DNA of 23,274 nucleotides from Methanobacteriota archaeon (GTDB lineage: Archaea; Thermoplasmatota; Poseidoniia; Poseidoniales; Thalassarchaeaceae): the NCBI GenBank assembly GCA_002719615.1, contig PBHZ01000024.1, forward strand, positions 1 through 23,274, in the 5' to 3' direction. The position numbers were made by a program, and so were the translations under genes. The stretch's first letter is position 1; each line of letters starts with the position of its first letter. The notes under the pieces are model-generated. The model saw nothing but the letters and a program-made list of their open reading frames with translations, ran no database searches and was not told the origin of the DNA. Shown here piece after piece: positions 16,677 to 23,274 of the stretch.

Positions 16677-16991
16677 TTATTCTTCAATCCATCTTGCATA
16701 ATCAGCAGTTGTTCCTACTTTCCAAGAAATTATTTGTGGAATTTCATATGGATGTTTGTCTTTTATTAATTTGATTAAATTATCTTTATTATTATTTGTG
16801 ACTTTCATTTGGATTTTCCATTCTTTAGAATTATGAATATTATTTTCCCATTCATAAATAGAAGTTATCATACTTCTTTGTATGCATTTGGTTAATCCTG
16901 CGTCAACAAAATATGTTGACCATGCACCAATTATTGGTTCAATCATGTCGCCTGGGAGTGTTGTTTGTACTAGCCATATAGTTTCATCCAT
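16677..16991 (-). CDS. cutA: CutA1-like divalent-cation tolerance protein
   Basis: The 104-residue protein matches the CutA1 family in length and motifs: the C-x-x-R segment KCIQRSMITSIYEWEN (35-50), where the family has the I-x-S-x-Y-x-W-x signature, and HPYEIPQI (80-87), one of the most conserved CutA stretches. It ends with the usual Y-x-x-W-I motif (DYARWIEE). CutA1 forms ferredoxin-like trimers and is linked to copper tolerance in bacteria, but its biochemical role, including in archaea, is unclear. It is divergent from the geranylgeranyl-reductase gene, with 47 bases between start codons, and is followed by the YczE-like gene. Confidence 0.85.
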   Translation of the reverse strand: MDETIWLVQTTLPGDMIEPIIGAWSTYFVDAGLTKCIQRSMITSIYEWENNIHNSKEWKIQMKVTNNNKDNLIKLIKDKHPYEIPQIISWKVGTTADYARWIEE

Positions 16992-17038
16992 GCTAGTCTG
17001 AAGGGGTGCTAACGAATCAAGTCAATGGTAGACTTTGA

Positions 17039-18433
17039 ATGGATGTGCCTCATCCGATAGAGTGGGGAGTTGGCATGGAGGACTGGACTAAACCGATTAA
17101 TGTTGGGACAATTCCTGAAAATAATAGTCATTTTGACGTAATAGTTGTTGGAGGAGGGCCGGGCGGTTCTGCTGCAGCCTCATATAACGCAATGAAGGGT
17201 CGAAAAGTACTTCTTTTAGAGAGAGAAGTATGGCCTAGAGATAAAATATGTGGTGACGCCGTAGGTGGTAAATCATTACGTCATGTAAAAGAGTTGGGAG
17301 TTAAAGTAATGATAGAAAAAACGCCTCATTTCCGAGTAGATTCTATAATTATGAGTTCTTCTAATGGAAAAAACGTAAAAATTGATTTACCCAAAGAAGC
17401 ATTTGAAAAATTAGAGGCGGGTTACTCTTTGCCTAGAGTTCAATTTGACTATATGATGTTCAAAAGGGCTACTGAGATAGTTCTAGAAAATGGAGGGAGT
17501 ATTATTCAAGGCTTTTCGGTGAAAGATATCAAAATCAATGAAGATGAAGATGTGAAAAGAATAGTTGGTATAAGTGGTAAAACTAGCGAAGGGGAAGAGT
17601 TGGATTTTACATCTTTGGTCACTATTGGTGCAGGAGGATATAATTGTCCAGTGGCAAAAACGATTACAGAAGACATACATAACGAGCCAATGAGAGATAT
17701 AGAGCATTATTGTGGAGCATACAGAGAATATTGGACAAATGTAAAGGGATGTGAGGGAGATTCTGGATCAATAGAAATACATTTTATAGATGAAGTTAAT
17801 CCAGGTTATTTTTGGATTTTCCCTGTAAATGACGGTACTGTTAATGTAGGCATAGGAATGGTTATTTCAGAACAACGAAAACAGCATGGGATAAAGAAGT
17901 CATTGAGAAAGATGCAGAAAAATGTTATAGAAAATCATCCAATTTTCAAAGAGCGATTTCTTGGTGCTACCTTGGTTAAAGGCACTGAAAAGGGGTGGCA
18001 ATTGCCATTTGGCTCACCGAGAAAGAATGCGCCATCTCATCAACCAAGAAGAAGTGCGATGGCTGGAGCGATGTGTGTCGGAGATGCTGCTAGTTTAGTC
18101 GATCCTTTTAGTGGAGAAGGAATAGGGAACGCTCTCGTTTCAGCTAAAATGACTGCTGATATCTTTGATCCTTCTGTTCATTCTTCTGGCTTTAGTGAAG
18201 AGTCTGCTGAAATTTATATGAAGGAATTGTGGGAGACATTAGGCCCTGAATTAACTAATTCTTACTCCCTTCAAAAGGTGGTTAAGAAAAAATGGTTGAT
18301 GAATTGGTTCATGAAAAAGGCATCAAAGAAAGAAGCCATAAGAGAAATGATGACTGAAATGATTGCAGGGAAAGAAGCCTCTGGTGGAGTATATAGCAAG
18401 TGGTTTGTAGCAAAGTCACTATTGTTACCTTGA
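17039..18433 (+). CDS. Geranylgeranyl reductase family FAD-dependent oxidoreductase
   Basis: The protein has 464 residues. An FAD-binding Rossmann motif, VVGGGPGGSAAA, lies at about 36-47, and the second FAD motif, CVGDAASLVDPFSGEGIGNA, at about 346-365. PGYFWIFP (255-262) matches the Y-x-W-x-F-P substrate-cavity motif of archaeal geranylgeranyl reductases, and CGDAVGG (71-77) is the expected conserved loop after the first motif. Known: these enzymes saturate the isoprenoid chains of archaeal ether lipids or of quinone side chains. I infer digeranylgeranylglycerophospholipid reductase activity, but menaquinone-chain or other prenyl substrates are possible. An alternative start at ATG 17075 has GGGGAG about seven bases upstream and may be the real one. 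The HAD phosphatase gene follows within ten bases, so they are likely co-transcribed. Confidence 0.87.
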   Translation: MDVPHPIEWGVGMEDWTKPINVGTIPENNSHFDVIVVGGGPGGSAAASYNAMKGRKVLLLEREVWPRDKICGDAVGGKSLRHVKELGVKVMIEKTPHFRVDSIIMSSSNGKNVKIDLPKEAFEKLEAGYSLPRVQFDYMMFKRATEIVLENGGSIIQGFSVKDIKINEDEDVKRIVGISGKTSEGEELDFTSLVTIGAGGYNCPVAKTITEDIHNEPMRDIEHYCGAYREYWTNVKGCEGDSGSIEIHFIDEVNPGYFWIFPVNDGTVNVGIGMVISEQRKQHGIKKSLRKMQKNVIENHPIFKERFLGATLVKGTEKGWQLPFGSPRKNAPSHQPRRSAMAGAMCVGDAASLVDPFSGEGIGNALVSAKMTADIFDPSVHSSGFSEESAEIYMKELWETLGPELTNSYSLQKVVKKKWLMNWFMKKASKKEAIREMMTEMIAGKEASGGVYSKWFVAKSLLLP

Positions 18434-18439
18434 GGTGAA
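18433..18439 (+). promoter_or_regulatory. Strong Shine-Dalgarno deciding a TTG start
   Basis: The bases AGGTGA, preceded by G in the upstream stop codon context TGAGGTGA, lie four to five bases before TTG 18443. This is the clearest ribosome-binding site in the window and fixes the HAD phosphatase start. It also implies translational coupling to the upstream flavoprotein gene. Confidence 0.7.
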
Positions 18440-18442
18440 TAT

Positions 18443-19231
18443 TTGTTTTCAAAAATAGACAATGCACTTGAAGGAATAGAATGTGTATTTCTGGATTTAG
18501 ATGGAACGATATATCTTGGAGGAGAGTTAATCCCAGGAGCTATAGATTTCTTAAATAGATTAAAAACGAAAGATATACGTTTTTTTTTCTTATCAAATAA
18601 TTCAAGTAAATCTGTTGACCAATATTTAATAAAACTAAATGAAATGAATATTCCTGCTAAAGTTAATGATATCATACTATCTACACATGATTTGATAACC
18701 TGGCTAAAAAAGAATGAAATTTCTGAAACATACTTAGTTGGAACTCAAGGAATGCAAGGAATGCTAGAGTCAGCAAATATTCAGACGCGATCAGAGAATC
18801 CAGAATATGTAGTACTTGGTTATGATACAGAAATAAATTATGAAAAATTAACCATAGCATCTTCTCATCTCCATCGTGGAGTAAAATTAGTTGCTAGTCA
18901 TCCAGACATAGTGTGTCCATCTCCCTTTGGTGGACTACCCGATAATGGGGCTTTCATGGCTTTATTTGAAGCTACAACAGGCGTAATACCTACTCATATT
19001 TGTGGAAAACCTAATCCCGGAATGATTCTGAATAAAATAGAAGAATTGGGGCTTAAACCAGAAAAATGCGCAATGATAGGGGATCGTCTTTATACTGATA
19101 TAGAAATGGCCAAAAGAGCTAATGTAAATGGTATTTTAGTTCTTTCAGGTGAAGCAAATATGCAAGATATTGAAGTATCTTCACAGGTACCTGATTTAGT
19201 TGTGAATTCTGTGAATGATTTGGCCAGATAG
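18443..19231 (+). CDS. HAD superfamily (class IIA, NagD/4-nitrophenylphosphatase-like) phosphatase
   Basis: The protein has 262 residues with all four HAD motifs: DLDGT at 18-22 (nucleophile Asp18, acid/base Asp20), LSNNSS (50-55), Lys189 in GKPNPGM, and IGDRLYTDI at 212-220 (Mg-binding Asp214). The C2a cap between motifs II and III and the GKPNP signature put it in the NagD/phosphoglycolate/4-nitrophenylphosphatase subfamily. The physiological substrate cannot be read from the sequence. Translation starts at TTG 18443, supported by GAGGTGA at 18433-18439, a full match to the Shine-Dalgarno consensus that begins in the stop codon of the preceding gene. There is no nearby ATG that would keep the first motif, so the TTG is preferred. 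Confidence 0.87.
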   Translation: MFSKIDNALEGIECVFLDLDGTIYLGGELIPGAIDFLNRLKTKDIRFFFLSNNSSKSVDQYLIKLNEMNIPAKVNDIILSTHDLITWLKKNEISETYLVGTQGMQGMLESANIQTRSENPEYVVLGYDTEINYEKLTIASSHLHRGVKLVASHPDIVCPSPFGGLPDNGAFMALFEATTGVIPTHICGKPNPGMILNKIEELGLKPEKCAMIGDRLYTDIEMAKRANVNGILVLSGEANMQDIEVSSQVPDLVVNSVNDLAR

Positions 19232-19284
19232 TGTGATATTACTTACCTTGTTGGATAATTATGGGTTGCATTCAATAACTTCGA

Positions 19285-20718
19285 ATGTTACTGAATATCA
19301 TGGAAAGGGATTGGCGAGTTCGGGACATTTCAAATTGCGATTTGGAGTTGTTGCCAGAGGTTTTTTCCTGGCCAAAATTATGTTCTCAATCAGAAGCTGT
19401 AGAAAGATTAGCATATATGGGAACATTGGAAGACTCTACAGTAAAAGATACATTGTGTAAAACTCCTAGAGGTGTGCATGCGCTTCCACTCCCATTGAGG
19501 GTTGAAAATATTGAAAGTAGTGCATTAAAATTACCATGGTGGCCAAATTTGGATGCTCCTAACTCACTTTTGCCTGGGTTGTTCGAAACCGGCCATATAT
19601 TTCAAATGATAAATATTAACCCAAATGATTGTGTATTATTGATTGGCCCGAGAGGGAACTGGTGGACAGAAATTATATTACATCTTGGTGCAAGTAAAAT
19701 AATGATTTTAGAAACAGATAATAGTCGAAGGGAAGTTCTGCAAAATAGATGGGAAGATCTGCGATTGGATATTGTTGCTAAAGCATTAAATTGTGAAATT
19801 GAATGGTGTGGTTTAGAGTATATTAACGAAGAAAGTGATAGTATATGGGACAAAATAATTGTTACAGGAGGGTTGAATACTATGCCCGCGAATTTACTAA
19901 AAAGAATTGATATTAATGGTGAAATATGGGCGCCGATTAAAAATAATAATTCGATGATTTTACAAAAAATAACAAAAGAAATATTTGGAGAGATTAAATC
20001 TCAACATATTACGCTATGGGATGTTGATATGTTTGAAAGATATACTGAAAATATCCTCTGTGGAAGTATTTTGTTCGAGGAAAATTTAGTTAAAGAAAAT
20101 TTGGAAGAAAGTCCAGATTCAATTAGAGATGCTTGGTTTTATGCTAATGAAAACCCGACTAGAGATAGGCTTGGCCCTGAATCATTATTAGAGATTATTC
20201 AAGAAGTGTGGGACTCAAAGGATATACTAATTGAAAAAGATAATATGTCTGTGAAGGATTCTATAGCCAAAGATCTGTTTAAGATGGGGCATGTTTTACA
20301 AAAAATTGGAATTTTTAGAATCGCTGCAGAGCATCATGGGACTTCTTTTCTACTTTCTCCTTCTGCTGAATCTGCGTGTTATTTAGGAATGACTTATTCT
20401 GTAGATAATGAAGACTCATTGGCTTGGCAAAGGAAAGCAATTGAAACAAATCCACATTTTGGTGAAGCATGGAATGAAATTGGAGAGATATTGATGAAAA
20501 GGGACGAGATGCAAAATGCAATAAATTGGTTTAGAGAGGCTATAGCATCAAAAAATTACTCAAAAAGAGGAGTGGCATGGATTAATTTAACAAGAGCTCA
20601 AATGGAATTGGACCAAGATGTTTCTGCATTCTTCTCTGCTCAAAAGGCATCTGAGTTATTTCCCGAGGATAAGGAAATAAAAGAGTTATTATTCTACTTA
20701 AGTGAAGATTTGGTTTAG
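19285..20718 (+). CDS. Isoaspartyl-O-methyltransferase-like (PCMT) domain fused to C-terminal TPR repeats
   Basis: The protein has 477 residues. Residues about 60-220 follow the order of protein-L-isoaspartate O-methyltransferase: PRGVHALPLPLR (61-72), SLLPGLFETGHIFQMI (94-109), strand VLLIGPRGNWW (117-127) at the SAM-motif position, acidic ILETD (141-145), and WDKIIVTGGLNTMPANLL (188-205) followed by GEIWAPI, which mirrors the family's D-x-I-V-T-...-P-x-x-L...G-G-x-x-x-x-P block. The glycine-rich SAM motif G-x-G-x-G is replaced by G-P-R-G-N, so catalysis is doubtful. Residues about 340-470 form TPR-like helical pairs, for example AIETNPHFGEAWNEIGEIL. Inference: a pseudo-methyltransferase scaffold or a divergent enzyme acting with protein partners. 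Starts at ATG 19285 or 19300 are both possible. No signal peptide is present. Confidence 0.75.
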   Translation: MLLNIMERDWRVRDISNCDLELLPEVFSWPKLCSQSEAVERLAYMGTLEDSTVKDTLCKTPRGVHALPLPLRVENIESSALKLPWWPNLDAPNSLLPGLFETGHIFQMININPNDCVLLIGPRGNWWTEIILHLGASKIMILETDNSRREVLQNRWEDLRLDIVAKALNCEIEWCGLEYINEESDSIWDKIIVTGGLNTMPANLLKRIDINGEIWAPIKNNNSMILQKITKEIFGEIKSQHITLWDVDMFERYTENILCGSILFEENLVKENLEESPDSIRDAWFYANENPTRDRLGPESLLEIIQEVWDSKDILIEKDNMSVKDSIAKDLFKMGHVLQKIGIFRIAAEHHGTSFLLSPSAESACYLGMTYSVDNEDSLAWQRKAIETNPHFGEAWNEIGEILMKRDEMQNAINWFREAIASKNYSKRGVAWINLTRAQMELDQDVSAFFSAQKASELFPEDKEIKELLFYLSEDLV

Positions 20719-20733
20719 GGCAAAACTCAATCA

Positions 20734-21783
20734 ATGAGTATGCTTCGGAGATATATGACGGAAGATCTCGTGGTTGTTACTGGAGCAAGTGGATACATAG
20801 GAAGCCATATTGTCGCAAACCTCTTATCTAAGGGCAGAAATGTTAGAGCCACTGTTAGAGATACTACGGATCCTGAAAGAACAGTCCATCTGAGTAGCTT
20901 ACCAATAGGTAAAAACGGTTCATTAGAAATTGTTGAAATGAATTTACTGGATGAGAATAGTGTAAATATGGCAATTTCTGGTTGTAAAGATGTAATACAT
21001 ACTGCAGCGGCAGTTATTATTAAATCAAAAAATCCTCAGAAAGATATAGTAGATCCTAGTGTTATTGGGACTAGGAATGTATTACTAGCAATAGAAAAGA
21101 ATGGAGAGGTTAAAAATTTTATACACACATCTTCAACTGCAGCAATTAGGCCTAAAAAGTGGGAAAATGGAATAGTTTTGACAACTGAGACGTTTGCAAA
21201 AGATGCAACATTGGATACAAACCCATATGGTCTAGCAAAATATAGTGCAGAAATGATGGTAAGAAAATGGCATAAAAATTTAAAATCTGGCCCAAGAATG
21301 TTAACTATTCACCCTTGTATGGTATTTGGCCCCCCAATGTCAAGGAGACATTTACATGGATCTTTGGCCATATTGATGATGTTAATTAAAAGAAAGCTGC
21401 CTATTTTATTGCCTATGCAAGTAAGTATTGTAGATGTTAGAGATGTTGCTGAAGTTCATGTAAAGGCATTGTCTATGGGAGTAAATGGAGGACGTTATTT
21501 GGTTGTTGCTGGCGAGATGATGTGGGATGAAATGTCTAAATTGCTAAAGAAGGAGTTTCCTAAAAGAAAATGGGCGACCAAGGTATTACCTTATCGTTTG
21601 GCATTCTTGGTAGCAGCTTTGCATCCTAAAGTAACATTGGAATGGGCAAAAACGCATCTAAAAAATAAGCTTTATTGGGATTCAAGACCTGCGGCTAAAG
21701 ATTTTCAAATTTCTTGGAGAAATCCAGAAATTACCATTCTAGAGACGATCCCCAATATAATTGAAAATGAATGGGATAAATAA
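20734..21783 (+). CDS. Extended SDR: NAD(P)-dependent epimerase/dehydratase-like (dihydroflavonol-reductase type)
   Basis: The protein has up to 349 residues. The nucleotide-binding motif GASGYIG is at 17-23, counting from ATG 20734. The catalytic serine region HTSSTAA is at 131-137, and YGLAK (165-169) supplies the Y-x-x-x-K pair. HPCMVFGPP (198-206) and SIVDVRDVAEVH (226-237) are the usual downstream SDR landmarks. These place it with the dihydroflavonol-4-reductase/3-beta-hydroxysteroid-dehydrogenase branch. The substrate is unknown; lipid or sugar-nucleotide substrates are possible. The start is uncertain because ATG codons at 20734, 20740 and 20755 are all in frame, and 20755 would place the first strand at the usual distance from the N-terminus. 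It lies 15 bases after the TPR gene, so it is probably in the same operon. Confidence 0.87.
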   Translation: MSMLRRYMTEDLVVVTGASGYIGSHIVANLLSKGRNVRATVRDTTDPERTVHLSSLPIGKNGSLEIVEMNLLDENSVNMAISGCKDVIHTAAAVIIKSKNPQKDIVDPSVIGTRNVLLAIEKNGEVKNFIHTSSTAAIRPKKWENGIVLTTETFAKDATLDTNPYGLAKYSAEMMVRKWHKNLKSGPRMLTIHPCMVFGPPMSRRHLHGSLAILMMLIKRKLPILLPMQVSIVDVRDVAEVHVKALSMGVNGGRYLVVAGEMMWDEMSKLLKKEFPKRKWATKVLPYRLAFLVAALHPKVTLEWAKTHLKNKLYWDSRPAAKDFQISWRNPEITILETIPNIIENEWDK

Positions 21784-21796
21784 ACGTGAACTAGTG

Positions 21797-21808
21797 CTAT
21801 TTTTTAAT
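21797..21808 (+). promoter_or_regulatory. Putative TATA box for the Asp-box lipoprotein gene
   Basis: CTATTTTTTAAT is centred about 27 bases before the ATG at 21830, in the 46-base gap after the SDR gene. No Shine-Dalgarno precedes that ATG, which would suit a leaderless transcript and a transcription unit separate from the upstream operon. Tentative. Confidence 0.3.
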
Positions 21809-21829
21809 GGGTAGTCGTTGAGTTGTATT

Positions 21830-23274
21830 ATGCGTAGTTGTGCTTTGATGATGGTTAGTGTAATTTTATGCTCTTCCTTAACGGGATGTTTTGCATCTGA
21901 ATCTCCTGTCGATATTATGGAAGATAGTACATTTATCTTTCCAGAGGGAGAAATACCAATAACAACATGGTATCATTTTGCTGGAAGCGTAGAATACCCT
22001 TATGCCATAGATGCAACAAATCCTTCAGAAGTAAATAATGCCAATGTAACAGTTAATTTAAGTGGCTTGAATATTCCATATTATACGAGTGGGACTTATT
22101 ACGGAACCGGTTGGGATACTTTCGAGCCGACAATAGGAATTACTTCATCTGGTGCAATCTTTTTCACGAATTACAACGGCCTTGGTGATGGTACACATAT
22201 AATTAGATCCAGAGATCAGGGACAAACTTGGGAAGATGTCGGGCCATTTAATCAAATTGATGATGATTCAGGGCAAACCCCTAACTCAAATGATCCTTAC
22301 CTTTATGTAGATAAATTTAATGATAAGTTAGTCAAGTTTGATATGCACGCTTTGACATCTATGTTTGTAGAGTATTCAGAAGACGAGGGAGAAACGTGGA
22401 GTGTTCCTTTTCCTGTTGAAGGATATTATGCACCACAGGATCATCAAAGTATTGCTTCTGTTCCTCATGAAAATGCAGTCTTAGGAGGTGTTGTGTATGT
22501 TTATTGCATAAATACCGGATCTCCTGCATTGGGCGCTCAATGCTCCAGATCATTAGATGGAGGGCATACTTGGGATTTACAACAAATAGGCTACCCTACT
22601 GAGAGTTTTGGAAATCAGTGTTCTGGTTTGCATGGCCATTTAGCGGGCGGTTCCGATGGTTCCATTTATCGGGGGAATCCTTCCTGCGAAGGGCCGGCAG
22701 TATACGCGTCCCATGATGGGGGCTATACATGGAGTGAAAATACAATTACTACTGAAGTAGGCATGCAACAAGGATGGCATTCACATGAAGTTGCAGTTGC
22801 TGTTGATGAAGGAGGGAACGTTCATGCAACATGGATATCTACAGACATGATGCCATGGTATGCATACTCTAGAGATAAGGGAGAAACGTGGAGCAGTCCA
22901 ATGATGGTAGCAGCACCTGTAGTTAATGAAAGTGGTTTTCCAACTATTTTTGCAGGAGATTCGGGGAGAATAGTAATAGGCTATATCGGAGAATCTCATG
23001 ATTGGAATGAATCAACAGGAGGCGGTTGGTCTGGTTATATGGCAATTATGACCGATGCATTTACTGACTCTCCCTTAATTACCAGTGTAGCTGTTAATTT
23101 ACCCACTGATCCACTAGATATTTTACCTGATTGTGGTAACATTAGATGTGGTGGCTTTGGAGATTTCATAGATGTAGAAATTGATGATGATGGACGTCCG
23201 TGGATCGCTTTAGCACATAACGCAGCTGGGAATGAAGAAGCAATAATTGGGACTATAATGACTGGTCCTGCGCT
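21830..23274 (+). CDS. Secreted lipoprotein with five Asp-box (BNR/sialidase-like) repeats, partial (C-terminus outside window)
   Basis: The frame from ATG 21830 stays open to the right edge, giving 481 full codons. Residues 1-20 look like a lipoprotein signal: a short, only weakly basic start, a hydrophobic core, then the lipobox SLTGC with Cys20 as the lipidation site. Five Asp-box motifs (S-x-D-x-G-x-T-W) follow: SRDQGQTW at 127, SEDEGETW at 183, SLDGGHTW at 241, SHDGGYTW at 294 and SRDKGETW at 347. The regular 53-58 residue spacing fits blades of a beta-propeller. Known: Asp boxes occur in sialidases, exo-alpha-glycosidases, photosystem-assembly propellers and many non-enzymatic surface proteins. 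I do not see a sialidase catalytic Arg triad with confidence, so a surface-exposed propeller of unknown ligand is the safer call. Several Cys residues after Cys20 suggest disulfides. Confidence 0.87.
   Translation, partial: MRSCALMMVSVILCSSLTGCFASESPVDIMEDSTFIFPEGEIPITTWYHFAGSVEYPYAIDATNPSEVNNANVTVNLSGLNIPYYTSGTYYGTGWDTFEPTIGITSSGAIFFTNYNGLGDGTHIIRSRDQGQTWEDVGPFNQIDDDSGQTPNSNDPYLYVDKFNDKLVKFDMHALTSMFVEYSEDEGETWSVPFPVEGYYAPQDHQSIASVPHENAVLGGVVYVYCINTGSPALGAQCSRSLDGGHTWDLQQIGYPTESFGNQCSGLHGHLAGGSDGSIYRGNPSCEGPAVYASHDGGYTWSENTITTEVGMQQGWHSHEVAVAVDEGGNVHATWISTDMMPWYAYSRDKGETWSSPMMVAAPVVNESGFPTIFAGDSGRIVIGYIGESHDWNESTGGGWSGYMAIMTDAFTDSPLITSVAVNLPTDPLDILPDCGNIRCGGFGDFIDVEIDDDGRPWIALAHNAAGNEEAIIGTIMTGPA

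Noticed and set aside
19215..19460. Small plus-strand frame overlapping the HAD and TPR genes
   Set aside because: It overlaps both real genes in another frame, has no recognisable domain and no Shine-Dalgarno.
1..23274. CRISPR array, transposon, integrase or prophage
   Set aside because: No short direct repeats with spacers, no transposase or integrase motifs and no inverted-repeat-flanked module were seen. The only repeats are the diverged protein repeats, and the tRNA-Asp is not flanked by an obvious attachment duplication.

Overview
The window is about 23.3 kb of AT-rich archaeal DNA. Archaeal identity rests on diphthine synthase (Dph5, EF-2 diphthamide pathway), the small RNA polymerase subunit Rpo12/RpoP, a stand-alone glutaminase subunit of GMP synthase, an archaeal-type Trm5 tRNA methyltransferase and a geranylgeranyl-reductase-type flavoprotein of ether-lipid synthesis. 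Gene packing is tight, with 4-base convergent overlaps and divergent starts that touch. Most starts lack an obvious Shine-Dalgarno, but two have one. The gene set and the large secreted repeat proteins suggest a planktonic marine euryarchaeon (Poseidoniales/MGII or MGIII). That lineage call is inference, not something the sequence proves.

Layout. Positions 1-7024 (minus strand) are one open reading frame of at least 2,341 codons that runs off the left edge. I translated its frame along its length and found no stop. It encodes a secreted protein with a signal-like hydrophobic N-terminus, a lamin-tail-like domain (LTD), and 18 diverged tandem repeats of roughly 110-140 residues, each with two conserved cysteines. 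Positions 7094-8003 (minus) hold guaA (glutaminase subunit) followed by rpoP. A tRNA-Asp(GUC) lies at 8085-8160 (plus). trm5 (minus) and dph5 (plus) diverge from a shared point near 9345, and dph5 is followed by an unrecognised 569-residue protein.

Positions 11913-15987 form a sulfur amino-acid island. A minus-strand pair (a Cys/Met-metabolism PLP enzyme and a LysE/RhtB exporter) diverges from a plus-strand pair (cystathionine beta-synthase and a cystathionine gamma-lyase-type enzyme). The plus-strand pair makes a complete reverse transsulfuration route from homocysteine to cysteine. The minus-strand pair may degrade or rearrange a sulfur amino acid and export a product.

Positions 15984-16991 (minus) are cutA and a YczE-like membrane protein. 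Positions 17039-21783 (plus) are a run of four genes: a geranylgeranyl-reductase-family flavoprotein, a HAD-IIA phosphatase starting at TTG behind a strong Shine-Dalgarno, an isoaspartyl-methyltransferase-like domain fused to TPRs, and an extended SDR. A lipoprotein with five Asp-box (BNR) motifs starts at 21830 and runs off the right edge.

The least explained items are the giant repeat protein, the methyltransferase-TPR fusion with a degraded SAM motif, and the 569-residue orphan. No CRISPR array, insertion sequence, integrase or phage gene was seen. No gene-free stretch exceeds 300 bases.
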